Shown here: positions 24,311 through 36,154 of the stretch, in pieces | How positions within the stretch are numbered: the first letter of the stretch is position 1 | Layout of the letters: the number at the start of each line of letters is the position of its first letter | Assembly (NCBI GenBank): GCA_038373865.1 | Contig: JAXGGA010003415.1 | Coordinates: 1-64,000 of the forward strand | Length of the DNA stretch: 64,000 nucleotides | From: Uloborus plumipes | Taxonomy: Eukaryota; Arthropoda; Arachnida; Araneae; Uloboridae | Reading direction: 5' to 3' | Position numbers and translations under genes: made by a program | The notes under the pieces: generated by a model | The model's input: the letters and a program-made list of their open reading frames with translations, nothing else | The model's database searches: none | What the model was told of the DNA's origin: nothing

Positions 24311-24500
24311 ATGTTCAATGTAGATGAAGCCGGTCTTTTCACTAACTAAAAGCCTCAAAATATATTGACGTAGAAAGGTAAACACCAGTTTGGAGCAGTA
24401 AGTATACATAGATGAGAGAACATCCAATGAGATCCATTTCCCAATATCGAACAGGACTCTTATGAATAAACCGCAGTCAAGGCCAGGGCAAATGCTGTAA
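24311..24500 (+). pseudogene. pogo transposase catalytic-domain fragment
   Basis: Reading from 24311, the frame gives MFNVDEAGLFTN, the first catalytic Asp segment of pogo/Tigger DDE transposases (consensus NVDETG). It continues as KPQNIL, then KGKHQFGAV, the usual following block, with in-frame stops (TAA, TGA, TAG) between. The protein would bind terminal repeats through a CENP-B-type HTH and insert at TA. Only this stretch is confidently readable; the N-terminal DNA-binding part and the second Asp were not found. Confidence 0.65.
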
Positions 24501-24628
24501 GTAGATTCTAAAGAACAGGAGTTTGGTCTGTTAATTGACATATGTTTAATGACATTGAATTGGCTGCATCAGAGTTAGCAGTAAGTTGTCTAGATAAAAC
24601 TACTCAAAGTGAAGAGGCTACATAATCG

Positions 24629-24835
24629 GTGTAAGTTGTACTATTGTACACTATGCACAACAATTAGCTATGATTTAAATTATTACAAGCTCTGCAGAAT
24701 CAGCGTATAGTTCTCATTAAACAAATACATAGCTCTCAATAGTGTAAGTTGTACTATTGTACACTATGTACAAGAATTAGCCACGACTTAAATTAGTACA
24801 AGCTCTTCAGAATCAGCGGATAGTTCTCATCAAAG
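24629..24835. repeat. 113 bp tandem duplication inside the pogo element
   Basis: Copies 24629-24722 and 24742-24835 share GTGTAAGTTGTACTATTG and the following 75 bp with about ten differences. The duplication is younger than the element itself but not recent. Confidence 0.75.
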
Positions 24836-25425
24836 CATGATTGTAAACTCCAACTATGGTTTTGTAAAGCCCCGGCTTACATATCACCTTACCTAAAAAA
24901 TAGAAAGAACAAAAAGGAAGGCTATCTCAGCAATCATTCTAACGCCGTATGAAAGAAGCATAGAACAGAAAAAGTCACAAGAAGAAGCAAGAAACAGCAC
25001 AAAACAGTTATTGCAATATTCGCCATAGAAATAAAGTGCAAAACATGATTAAGTGTATGAAATGCCATCGGTGAGTTTATCAACACTGCCTAAGTGAGAC
25101 CGAAGCAAAAGAAATTCTATTGCAAATCCTGGAAAAAAAGCTATATAGTTCAAATATAAATTATTCTATGATTTCCTTGCACGGTCCAATTTAGGAAGCG
25201 CATGGTTCAATATAGGCGCATATATTCCTAAATTGGACTTTTGCAACTTTTTGTAAGATAATTTTTTAAAAAATAATTTCCATATTTTTAGAAAATATAA
25301 GCTCCTAGGGTGGTTCCTGATTAAATTTAGCTCACGATGCCCTATTTTGTATTTTTGTTTTGCTTCACATTGAGCGACACAGGCCTCCTGTTCTTAGGGG
25401 GTCCAATATAGGCGGTCTTCCCCTA

Positions 25426-27480
25426 TGTATGCAAATATTTAGAATTCACGTTTGACTTTGAATTATAAGTGGCTGTAATGGCCAGTAATATTTGCATATG
25501 AGTTCTGAAATGGAACAAATTCATTTCAACATGTGACGTGTATAGTACTTAAGAGGAAAATAATGCATTCTCTAAAAAATGTAAAACTATTAAAGAAAAC
25601 AAACAAAGTTACCTTTCTTAAATATCGTAAAAATATATCTTACAAAATAAAAGCAATGCGAAAGAATTTAGTATTAAATGTGAGCCCTGGTACTGATTAT
25701 CAGCAAGGCGGAATTTCAAAATAAATAAATAAATTCTTATACCTATTTTTAAAATTTATGTTTAATATGACCATTTTAAAGCGTTGATTGTGATGTCAAG
25801 CTCAAAATTTGCATACTCTATAGTTCGAAAAGTGAAGGCAAATTGTATTTGTAACTAAATTCTTCCATTTTCTATAAAACAATCTCTTGGAATTTTATTT
25901 TATATAAAACTTACAATATCCTTTTATCGTTTTAAGCAAAATAGGTGAATATACGATATTTTATATTCAACGGTTCCTAGAAATATTTCACGTTAAACTA
26001 ATCAGATTATTTTTATCGTTTGCTTCAGTAATAGAGAATATTGTCTTTTAAATATCCCACACAGTTAATTTATTATAACTATTTACGTTTAACATGCTCC
26101 TCTGGCCTGACCAAATACTAGTTTTTATACAACCATGTTCAATATCCAATTCGTGCCAGCATTTGTAGTATTAACTAAATCTAAATAAACATAGCAATAT
26201 ATTCCAACAATAAAGTTTGTAAACATATTTATTACTATTGGGGAAAAAAAAAACCTTTTTCACGTTTAATAACAACCGTGTCACCCTCACCTGAAAAAAA
26301 ACAACGATTAAAATTTAGCATAAAAACTGAAAAAATGTCCTTGACCGCGAATAATCAATGTAATAAGTTAAAAGTTAGCTAACAGGGTTGAACAAATCTC
26401 AATTTGATGGTGCATCATTTTTCGTTGAAAGTCCCACAAAACGTACCTATGGCAATCGCTGCAGTTCTCTATTGGTAATTATTTGTTTTTATACTTTTTC
26501 GTTACCTAAATTTACGTTTTTGCAATACAATGTTTGATGTGTGAAGACATCACGGATTACGTTAAAACTCTGGTAAGAAGAACGAGGGGGGGGGAGTATA
26601 GGGGAAATTCCTCCGTTACGAATGTAATATTTATCACTTTGAACACACATAGTTAAAACTGAGTTTGATAAAAATATTTTTTTCTGGGCTGAAAAACTCG
26701 ACCTTCTTTATGTTTCATTAAATTTGTGTGCAAATTCCTCGATTACAAAAGAATACAAAAACTAAAAATTGCCTGTTACGGATGTAATTTAGAAAACAGC
26801 AAAACGTGTTCAAGTTAAGAGTGTCTTATTGTTACTTTCCTATCTTAATTCCATTCATCGCCGTCTAGGGATAAGATGAGTCTACCGGGATGAGGAAGCC
26901 TCGGGTTAAAATTCATGGATGTGCTTTCACTCTCTCCTGTCCTTGTCCTTTCTATGTGTGAATAAGTGTGTTGTGAATTTCAGCTTTCCCTATAAACGGG
27001 TTTTATGGTATGTGTGTTGAGCTAAATCGGACTTCCACTTTAATGATGCGCGTAAAAACGAAAGCCGTATCTATTCCTCCTTTAAAACGGGTTGATGTAT
27101 CTACTCAGAATTTGGTACCCGAGTGATTTCAGTAAAAACAACAACACGGGATCTTTGGGACACACAAAAAGTCTTAAATGTATATCACACATATTCTTTC
27201 ATACTGTTTATTTGCTAACAGACAACTATTAAAACCTACATACATATATTCATTAAAGACAAAAATGCATTTTTTTTTGTTTTGGTTTTGAAATGAATTT
27301 CATTGCTTTATCCCCAAAAGAGCACCAGAGGAGAATTTTCGGGTGAGGTCAAATACATAGAACTAGATATCAAAACTCAACAAGAGCGGAAGGGTATCAA
27401 AATGAGAGAAATGTCCTTAAAAACCTCTAAATAAAGGGTTGAGTTATACTGGTACATAAGATATATCTAATTGTACTCAC
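25426..27480. other. No gene; intronic or intergenic DNA next to the Ig exon
   Basis: AT-rich, with a G9 run near 26586 and a phrase at about 26600 (GGGGAAATTCCTCCGTTACG) that resembles the end of a pogo-type MITE but lacks a visible partner. If the Ig gene continues past its donor, this lies in its intron. Confidence 0.45.
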
Positions 27481-27584
27481 TCTGTAAAATCCGAGATTTT
27501 CAACCACACATGTTAGTAGTGCTGTCGAGCCTTCGGTAACTGTTACATTACTCGATTCACCAACAAACTCAGGTTCAAGATCAG
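27481..27584 (-). CDS. Internal exon of an Ig-superfamily cell-surface gene (DIP/dpr/Lachesin type)
   Basis: The 104 bp exon encodes two bases of a split codon plus 34 residues. The start is set by a pyrimidine tract ending TTCAG (acceptor, minus strand, AG at 27586-27585) and the end by AGA|gtgagt (donor at 27480). The peptide PEFVGESSNVTVTEG leads into STALLTCVVENLGFYR, the A and B strands of a first Ig domain with the intradomain Cys at residue 25 and an N-glycosylation sequon NVT at 12-14. The wording C-VVENLG-YRV is typical of arthropod Lachesin/DIP proteins, which are secreted or GPI-anchored adhesion partners at neuronal membranes. Phase 1 entry fits a preceding signal-peptide exon, which would lie at higher coordinates; the rest of the Ig fold should be at lower coordinates. 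Neither was found, so introns must be long. Which family member it is cannot be told. Confidence 0.75.
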
Positions 27585-27809
27585 CTGAATAAAAACAACA
27601 AAAATGGAAACATTTCATATATGAAAATTTGATAACTATCTGCATAATAGTAAAATTATTAAAAATGTTAATTCCTTACACTAGTATAATGTTGCATATA
27701 CTACGTATAAAAATTCATTGAATGCATGAATTAAACTATGGCTAGACGTATTTATTTATATCTTAATTGATAGAATTAAATTGGAACTTGAATGTTCTAG
27801 CAAGTAGGA

Positions 27810-29461
27810 ATAAGTGGTGTACCTTGGACATATGTGTACCTCGGACCTATGTGTACCTCGGACCTAGGCTGATTACAGCTCTGCTTATTAAAATATTTGA
27901 ATAGCAACATGTGTAATTGAAATGTGTGCGTCTAGAGGTCTCAGTGCATACCTTTCTGTTTTGTGAAAAGCTCATCTGGTTGAAGTATTATTAAAAAAAG
28001 AATCCACCATTCAAAAGTAAATATTTTCGGTTACTTTTAGGTATATGTATTCTGAAACATATATTGTTTATTCTGAATTGAGGGTCATGCATGATACAGT
28101 CATGTTCTAGCTATAGCACCGTGTGCTTGAAACAAAATTAATCCTAACTGTAACACAATGGTCAGCTACTTTGTTTTTTATAACCAAGTGGTGTACCTTG
28201 GACTGGTCCAAGGTACACACTTCTGCAGTGCATAACTATTACAACTCCTAAAATTTCATGTTCTTTAGTTTTTTGAAATGCCTTTTAAAATTCAAGTGAA
28301 TTGTTTCCTTCCAAAACTAAAAATTTTAAATTAAATTATTAACTTAATATGCAGTTTTGCAACTGTATAATTATGATTCATGGTAGAGCTAATGATGAAT
28401 TCTCAACTACATTTATATTTGCAATACACCGCCAACTCGGTTATTCCATCCAAGGAGTGCAGTCCTTGAAGTTTATATAACGGTGAATGAAAATATTTTT
28501 TGAAGATTTTGACTTCCTCCCATCAAATGTCAATGATTTCTCAGTGCAAAAGCAAGAAGAAAATAACACACAAAATGATTTTACTGGTGTGTCAACATCT
28601 GAAGCTAGTACTTCTTTGCCAATCATTGTCACTCCCCTGAAGAAATAAGGCCATATCCAAAAGCACTACCGAAAAAATGACCCCATAGGGGGAAGACCTA
28701 AAAGAACGTCTTGTATTTTGCCCGATACATCCCGGAAAGAGCTTCTTGAAATAGAAAAAGCTGAAAGGGGGCAATGAAAAAAGTAAAGAAAACTAAGACA
28801 GTAAAACCCCCTACCGAGCCAGCTAAGAGATAACTTTATTATTCTTCAGAGTCTGAACTTGAGAATATTGAAGATTTTTATGAGGAATCCAATATTTCAG
28901 AAGAAGATTTTAATGAGCTACAGGAAGCAGATAACATTAATATTTAGATTGGCGATTTTGTTTTGGTGAAATTTGCTGACAAGAAAGCTATCAAATATTT
29001 TCTTGCAGAGAGTATTTCTATTGCTAATGATGAATATACAGTTAAATTTCTAAAAAAGATTCAAACTGTGAGAAGTTCACGAGAGAAGATCCTACCATTT
29101 ATGAAGTTGAAAAAATTAACATATTTAAACTACCACACCCAATACTATCTAGTGGATCAGAAAGGTAGCTCGAGAAGTTAACATTTAGAATAGACTTATC
29201 CAATTACAATCTTGGTTGGAAATGAGGGCAGCTTGAAAAATAATGTCTAGCATGGTTTTCAGAAAATAGAGCATCTTGGTATTTTTTTAAAAAGGGAAAC
29301 GTGACAAGATAATAAGATCTAAATTTTTATTTACCTTTGAAACAAATAAAAAATGTATTCCTAAATTTATGTGTGGTTTACTGATTGATAAATAGTGATG
29401 TTCTTACTGAAAATCATGTTTTTTATTTTACCTGTTAATCATTGGTCCAAGGTACACCATC
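27810..29461 (+). mobile_element. pogo-like element, second family, decayed
   Basis: Ends GTGGTGTACCTTGGAC (27811) and GTCCAAGGTACACCA (ending about 29459) are inverted. The same motif recurs as a head-to-head pair at 28190-28217 and again at 29473-29490. The interior holds the C-terminal tail of a pogo-type transposase. Exact ends are uncertain by a few bases because the terminal motif is repeated. Confidence 0.65.
28500..29181 (+). pseudogene. C-terminal tail of a pogo/Tigger-type transposase
   Basis: Around 28633 the frame reads PEEIRPYPKALPKK and, after a stop and a one-base shift, GRPKRTSCILPDTS. This is the basic linker that follows the DDE domain in many arthropod pogo proteins. Further on, an acidic stretch (28840-28940) leads into GDFVLVKFADKK and then YTVKFLKK (28950-29060), the small C-terminal module of the same proteins. 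At least one frameshift and two stops are visible. The catalytic core itself is absent, so the copy is an internal-deletion relic. Confidence 0.65.
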
Positions 29462-29822
29462 CCAAAACCCACCGGTGGTGTACCTCGGTTCTATGTGCAT
29501 TATTATGTTTATTACAAAGAAATTAATAGATATAAGTTAAATAATTTTTTAAGATAATTATATGTAGTGTAAAAAATCATAAAGTTTCAACTTATGGTAT
29601 TTGTATTTAGATTTGGCAAACAATTATGAAATATGCATTTTCTATTAAACTACAAAATAACTGCTTGTTATTTTTTATCGCGATGAATATTTCCTCCATA
29701 TTTAGCTAATTGCTAAAACTATGGAATGTGTTTTATAAATTTTATGTTTCTTTTTGAAATTATTATTGCTTTTTTTTTTGGGAGGGGGGCGGTGTCGACA
29801 GTAAAGTTTTATCATATGACAC

Positions 29823-31391
29823 CTATTAAGCGCCAAAGCTCCCATTGCGGAAACATCTACTTTTATTTTTTTTTCTCTAAAGAAATTTTAGTTATTGATA
29901 AAAGAACTATTCCATGTGAATCTCAACAAAACGAAGTATATTATAAAAAAAAAAAATCAGCAGATTCTGTGAATTTTATATATTTTTCCGCATTTTGCCA
30001 AAATAAGGAACTTTGCTTTTTTCACGAAAATGTAAAAAACTAAAAAAAAACTAAGTCAATGGATTTTAAAATTTTTTCAAGTGCTCTGCATATTTAAAGC
30101 AGATAGTCCAGCAAACAACATATGAAAAAACCGGAATGAAACGATTCATTTAAAGGCATGCTAGAAGCCCTTAAATTTCTTGTTCCCAGAAAGAGAGCTT
30201 TGGCGGGGAGGGACTAGGCTTTTGTGTACGCGCGCTTACAATGAAGAAAGGAATGTTGCTAGGCACAAAGGGGTAACCTGCGTCACGACACGAGGCACGT
30301 GTACCCCTTTCTGGGTTTTTTGAAAAAGGATTCTTTGAACTGTAATTTGTGAATGTTACCACTAATCTGAAGATAGTTAGACTGAGATTGGTATTATATT
30401 TTGTTCTCCTGCGGAATAAATTCTTTTTGGCGGAATCAGCTCTTTCGAATTTTTTATATCTTTACCGATAAGAAAAAAAAATGCCTGTTGAGTTTTTAAC
30501 AGTTCAGAAAGCTTTGGAGTATTTTAATACTATAGACTCTGATGAGTATTCAGATGAAGGAATTAATATTATATGTTTTTCCCCTGATCCTAACCTTGTA
30601 ACAGATGATGAGGATATTGCTGAAAATGAAATAGCTCTAAATACGGATATTCCTAAAGTTGTTTGTAGAGAATTTGAAGTAACAGTTAAAAAGAAATTAA
30701 AACAAAAAAATAAAAGGTCCTTAAATTCTAGAGAAAAAGAAAGATAACTTTACTAGCGGAAACATAATGCAATAACGACGGTGCAAAGTCGTGTCATTAT
30801 TTCAATGATGCCGCAAATAATGAAATGCTTGATATGGACACTCCAAAATAAGGAGAAGCTGAAGTTTCTATTAAAAAGGGTCAAAAAAGAAAAGTGATAT
30901 TTCCTTTAAAACCACAAAAAAAAAAAAAAAAATCCGTGAAAGCAAAAAAGCCGGAAATAAGTCAAAAGAAACCATTTGTAATTTTTGTTTTTTTACTTTT
31001 AGTATTTCTCTTTTTCACGCGCAATGTAAATGAAATATAGCTCCCATTTTGGAAAAGATTATACACATATACACATATATATATGTATGAATTTTTGTGT
31101 AATTGACATAAAAGTACAAGAATATATAATATTTTAAGACGCGGTTCTTTTAAAACGCGGTAGGAAAAAGTAGAAACGGAACCGAACGCGGTGGAAACGC
31201 ATCTGAGACAGCGGAAGATTTTCCTCTACAAAAGCGCTAAAGCTCCCATTATGGGAACAGACTATAATTTCAAAACGGTTCAAGTTTTTTTGAAAATTTC
31301 AACTGCGCTGTACTCTAGATATATACTTTACATGAAAAAAGTTAATTCTTTTGCGATTTTTTATGTATTTCACATAGCGGCGTTTAATGGG
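29823..31391 (+). mobile_element. piggyBac-like relic
   Basis: The right end is supported by AATGGG followed by TTAA (31392-31395), matching the CCCATTAA ends of the MITE at 19258-19765. The left end is guessed at TTAA near 29823-29830, where the phrase GCGCCAAAGCTCCCATT begins; a variant of that phrase recurs in the same orientation near 31222. It contains an N-terminal piggyBac-like frame. The left boundary is uncertain. Confidence 0.4.
30481..30747 (+). pseudogene. N-terminal fragment of a piggyBac-type transposase
   Basis: The 88-codon frame starts at ATG and is strongly acidic for about 60 residues (YFNTIDSDEYSDEG, then PDPNLVTDDEDIAENE), then turns Lys-rich. Many piggyBac transposases open this way, with a disordered acidic leader containing PP/PD...TDEE, ahead of the DDD catalytic core. 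The frame ends at 30747 and no catalytic Asp motif follows in the next 600 bp, so the core is deleted. Without the core the assignment is moderate. Confidence 0.5.
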
Positions 31392-31395
31392 TTAA

Positions 31396-32608
31396 GTAAT
31401 GAAGTGAATATAGTGCTCTTAACTGCAAGTGATTTTTAACGAGGTTCGCCTAGCGTTTATGCTTATTTAATGGTTTTGTTTCAAAATCCTGCACAAAAAT
31501 TAGCATTTTCCAATTGTTCTTGAAACTATTCAGGTTTTTTTTTTTTTTTTTTGAATACAAAAGTACTAAACTTGGTAATTTTTTTGTTGTTTTGTTTTAT
31601 TGGATTTCTTTTAAATTTCTAAACAACTACCGATTGACGATTGAAAGCAAAAACTACCATTAATTTATGTAAAGCATTGTCGTCTTGTTAAAATAGCGTA
31701 TTATTAATACATTAGATATTATTAAAATTAAAAAGGAAAAAAAATATTTTTGGAACTCTTTTCTTATGGAAAAAGATATGTAATATTAGTGATTATGTGT
31801 AGTAGTGCATGTGTTATTAACAATTTCTTGCTACTTTGTTTCTTTAAACTGAAAATATAAGAATTTATCATTAATCTATGCAACTCCTTTTATGTTAACT
31901 TATTTACACCTTTCTGACTCCAGATTTTCGTAGCAGAGAAAAATATTCGCTTTTAATAAAAAGCATTTTAATTCTTTTGGGCAGTCAATAATCGGAAACA
32001 TAATTTATTAGAACATTGAATTAGTATTTGTTTTTCTATCTTACTTTCACATTAGTTGCTTTTCATGTATTTTCAAATTTTATGCGCCAGTAACTTTGAA
32101 AGTGCTATTATAAATAACTGAAATTGTATGCTCTTGCATACATACAAACATGTACATTGCTGAAAAGCTATTTTCATCAGTTTAAGTTACTGTTATATTG
32201 CGTTCAGTCTATTGTTTTTTTTTCTGAATTTAAAATGTAAGGTTTAGATTTAAAAATGGTACTAATTCTTTTAAACTTTGCAAGTCATTGTTGCATAGTA
32301 TGAAATAATTTTAAACGTTGGAATATGAGTCGTAAAATTATTTCTTAACATAATTCGAAAGTATCATTTTAATATAGAGTTTCGTGTTAATAAGGATTTT
32401 TCTTAGATCTACTAGATTCCGTATTTTTGTTATGAAAGAAATATTTGTGTTTAAATCAGGGTTGGGGTTTTTGAATTCCAAAACTGGTTTTAAACCAGAA
32501 ATTTTGCTTCACAGTCCAAAACTGACTTAAACTGCCCATAACTGTCCAAAAGTGTCTCAGACTGCTCAAAAATATTTTCAGTGAAAAATTGCGATCTCTG
32601 TGTAATTA
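31396..32608. other. No feature seen
   Basis: AT-rich DNA with long T runs; no inverted ends, tandem repeats or supported frame. Confidence 0.45.
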
Positions 32609-32994
32609 CACTGCAAGAAATACATGTTGTTTTTACAGTATAATATAGCTAGATTTATAATAATTGAACAGTAAAAAACTAAAATTGCTAATTTTATAGA
32701 CTTAAACTGTAAAATTGTTAGTTTACAGTAATAAACTGTAAAATGCTAGTTTCACAGTTCAGTATTATGCATTTCATAGTTTTAAACTGGGACCTCTGCT
32801 GCCAGTATTATACTGTAGCTTTTACAGTATAACACAGCTAATTTTGCAGTAATAAACTGTGAAATTGCTATTTTGCAGTTATAAACTATTAAATAGCTAG
32901 TTTTGTAGTTTATTACTGTGTATTTACTGTTTTAAACTGGAACCTCTGCTGCCAGTGTTATGCTGTAAAAACAACAGTACATTTTTTTGCAGTG
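32609..32994. mobile_element. CACTG-ended MITE with dimeric interior, copy A
   Basis: Ends CACTGCAAGAAATACATG and ATTTTTTTGCAGTG are inverted. Between them are two tandem modules that each end in CTCTGCTGCCAGT.TTAT and are filled with short inverted words of the type ACTGTAAAAT / ATTTTACAGT. It is non-coding. Related copies lie at 60484-61630 and 62791-63205. Confidence 0.75.
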
Positions 32995-34167
32995 TTGATT
33001 AGAGTTAGATTTATAAGTTTGATATATTTTTAAATACATATTTGAAGGTTTACAATCAAAACAATATTTTTTAACATTAGGTTTTTAATCAAAAAATTGA
33101 GATAGTTTTGGAGAGGGCAGTAAAAACCAGGGTATAAAGCAGTGAGTAACCGCCCCTAAGCAAGGGCTAAGGCAGGAACATGCAATTTTTACCAAAGTGT
33201 TCGATACCTTGCCAATTTTGGTTTAAACCATTATAAAGCTTTAATAGAGAATTGGGAACACTAGTTTTATTTATTATACCGTGCTAATGAATATTTTGAC
33301 TTAATTCTCCTCTAAACTGAAATTCTAGAAAACTGAATACTGGAATAGAACTCAAGAGAAATGCATGATTTTCACTTCGAAATTTCCATCCCACTTTAAT
33401 TAAACATTCGTAAAAAGATACGAATTTCAGAAAGGTATCTTTAAGTACGCTTACATGATGCCATTTACATCTTGTAGTCTGTTTTTGTATGTGTATCTGT
33501 TTCCGTCAAAAAATATTTTTGAATCTGAAACAAATTCTAGTACTTATACGTCATCTATGTATTCTAGTATTTCATAGGCAAAATATGTACCACAGCAAAA
33601 GCTTCCCCATATCGCATTTCGGCCTGCTTGGGTTTTTCTACTAAGATCTGAGAGATACCCCTGGTCTTGTTATTGGATATTTTGAAGGTGAACTATTTGT
33701 TGGGCTTAATCTAGCTCTGCTTGATCCCGGGCACTTGAAAAGAAGAAGAATAAGAAATTTGATCAAAACGTTTTTATCTTATTAAAAGATAATAATTATT
33801 ACTATTATTCATTCATAATTTAAAAGCCACTAAATTCAATTTTGCTGCAGTTCATTTTTAGAGGTTTTTGTTGTTTGTTCAGAGATACGGTTTTAAAAGA
33901 AATTTAAAATTTTATTCCTGTAGGTTTCTAATACTTATGAGCTAAAACATTTTTTTTTTTTTGAAAATAATACCATTTATGAAGGCAAAAAAAATTACTT
34001 CTCCAAGTTTTTTCCAACATTTTGTCCCTTGTATTATTTTTTTGTGAAGTCACTATAATAAATAGGAGAATTATAGTGCATGCAACATTTACTCCGAAGT
34101 TGATTCATCGAGTTACAATAGACAAAAAGAAATCCATCGTTGTAAAATGCTTCAAAACGTATAACAG
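32995..34167. other. No feature seen
   Basis: AT-rich; a slightly less AT-rich patch at 33590-33735 shows no open frame. Confidence 0.45.
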
Positions 34168-34417
34168 TTGAAGGGCCAGGGGGAAAAAAGATGAAAGTCA
34201 CTTTTTCGTCAATTTTGAGATATTAGCGCTATTTAGGGGCTATGAAGGACTAGTATCATCTAGTAGATGAACAAGGGGAAAAAATATGAGAAGCGACCGA
34301 AATGTGCATGAAAACTCGAAAAACTACATAAGGAGCTACCAGAAATCAAACTCTGTTCTTCGTTTTTATCGAAATCGCTTTTTGGTCACTTTCATCTTTT
34401 TCCCCCTGGCCCTTCAG
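34168..34417. mobile_element. MITE with AAGGGCCAGGGGG ends
   Basis: Inverted ends TTGAAGGGCCAGGGGG and CCCCCTGGCCCTTCAG with about 35 bp arms, 250 bp in all. Same size and end design as 24040-24294, but the inner arm sequence differs (GATGAAAGTCAC instead of CCACGGTAGTCC), so the two belong to sister subfamilies. Confidence 0.75.
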
Positions 34418-34710
34418 TTATTAAATATAAGTTACTTAAAGAACATATTATTTAGAATATTGCATTAAAGTGACAATTGCATGATGTAATACAATCCTAC
34501 TTAAATGAACTGAAAAAATGATATGGGTCTTTTAAAAAAATAGAGATTTAACATGAGTTTATCATTAGTTGTAACATGAAATCTGTAACCCTTTGAGAGA
34601 TTCACTGTATCAGTTTTGCGACTGATGTTTAAGCAAATTGAAAATACCTCTTACTAACTTCTTGATGAAAAATGTCATTAATTTCACGCATAGCAAACTC
34701 TGCGTACTTG

Positions 34711-35082
34711 TTATAAATAATAGCAGTTTAATAAGTAAGTATTATAATTGACTCTTTCGTGTAAAAAATAAAACATCAAAATTGACATATTTGGGGACAA
34801 ATGGTGTAAGAGACAGTAGTAAAGTATTTCAGAATACATAAACAACTTCATTGTAATACGATTTAGTCTACTCTTCTCGATTGTAATTTTGCAAACAATA
34901 GGTATTAAGGCTTCATTTGCCACTAACAAAAGAGGTTTGAAGTTTGCAAAGTCAGTGTGTTTATTTGACTTGAAATATTTCAGCCAGTGTTTGTTTACTT
35001 CATCAAATAGGTCTTGTTTATTAGCTTCGTTTATAATCTGCTCTTCACGCGGGTTTTCAATATTTTTGCAAATTGAAAACAA
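34711..35082 (-). CDS. Candidate coding fragment, unknown
   Basis: A 123-codon minus-strand frame. The first 70 residues read like real protein (NPREEQIINEANKQDLFDEV, then KHWLKYFKSNKHTDFANFKP), with Glu/Lys-rich composition and mixed codons unlike the Phe/Ile-rich chance frames around it. The last 40 residues look like AT-rich noise, so the coding part may end near 34860. No ATG, splice acceptor or known domain could be assigned with confidence. It could be a leftover of a transposon protein or an exon. Confidence 0.3.
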   Translation of the reverse strand: MFSICKNIENPREEQIINEANKQDLFDEVNKHWLKYFKSNKHTDFANFKPLLLVANEALIPIVCKITIEKSRLNRITMKLFMYSEILYYCLLHHLSPNMSILMFYFLHERVNYNTYLLNCYYL

Positions 35083-35499
35083 AAGTGTAGTTTGGGGTAC
35101 AAATATAACTGCAAAACAACTTGCATGGTACCAAGAGTCTTATTTCTGATCATCTAAATAAATATCATGTTAGGAAAAGCAGAGTGGAGAAGTAAGAGAT
35201 TAAAATGCAAGCTCTACTTGCACGTTCTTTTTAATTAGTAATTTAGTATTAAAATAAAACTGCATAGGTACCAGTTCAAGTTTAAATCATATTGTAGTTT
35301 TTTTGCTAAAACCCGTTTGAATTAGTATATTTCACACATACACTGATTTATGTACTCCTCTCTCTGTTTTAGTGCTTTTATCATTTTTAATCTACGTCTT
35401 GGGCAGATGAAAATAAACATTTAATGGATACCAAAAAAAAATGAATAACATCAATAAAAAAGTTTATTGTTAAAAATATATTTACATATTTATTTGAAA

Positions 35500-35720
35500 T
35501 ATGTATTCAAGTAAGCTTAGAATTGGGTAATATGTACTTTTAAAACTTAACAAACTTTGAAAATATTCCAGGTTATCAAATTTTTTTTCGGTTATAGTCA
35601 TCAATTTAAAAGCATTTTATTTTTAAAACTGTTTACTTGATTCCTTTAAAGACTAGAATAACACTTTTTATTTTTACTGATTGAAATCTTTAATCAAGTA
35701 AGCTTAGAATCGGGGATAAT
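35500..35720. repeat. Diverged ~186 bp tandem duplication
   Basis: The phrase CAAGTAAGCTTAGAAT.GGG occurs near 35508 and 35694, each followed by a related AT-rich sequence. Confidence 0.4.
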
Positions 35721-36154
35721 GGACTTTTTATGAATGGATTTTAATGAACTTTTTTTTATGGTAATAAGCACTTCTTTTCATTTTCACATTTTTCACTTAT
35801 TAAAATATTTTTGCACATATCGTTATAGTGTACAGTTCATTTCTAATACATTTTTTTCCCGTTAGCTATCTATTAGCCCAAGAAAAACACATTAAACGCA
35901 ATTTCATATGAATAGTTTTGTCTAACCGTTGTAAAAACATTTTTACCCGCATAATTTTTTGCACGCATCCAAAAGTAAACAAAAAATTAAAAAGGGAAAA
36001 GGTCTATATAATTTATGTTGGAACTAAAATCTTGTTTAAAAGAGGTAAATGCTTTTTAGAGCCACATATACAAAAATTCATGATCAACGCACTAAGAGGA
36101 TTAAGCTATGATAACATAATTTCAGGCATTGAAAAAGGATAACGAAGAAAAAAA

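Larger units (their letters stand above)
23314..25423 (+). mobile_element. pogo-like DNA transposon, decayed
   Basis: Ends GGGGAAGACCGC and GCGGTCTTCCCC are inverted over about 25 bp and flanked by TA (23312-23313 and 25424-25425). The subterminal phrase ATATTGGACC recurs at both ends and inside near 23685-23730. The length of 2.1 kb fits pogo after subtracting the nested MITE at 24040-24294. A transposase catalytic motif is recognisable near 24311. Confidence 0.8.

Noticed and set aside
26590..27060. Possible pogo-type MITE starting GGGGAAATTCCTCC
   Set aside because: Only one end-like phrase was seen; no inverted partner or TA pair could be located.
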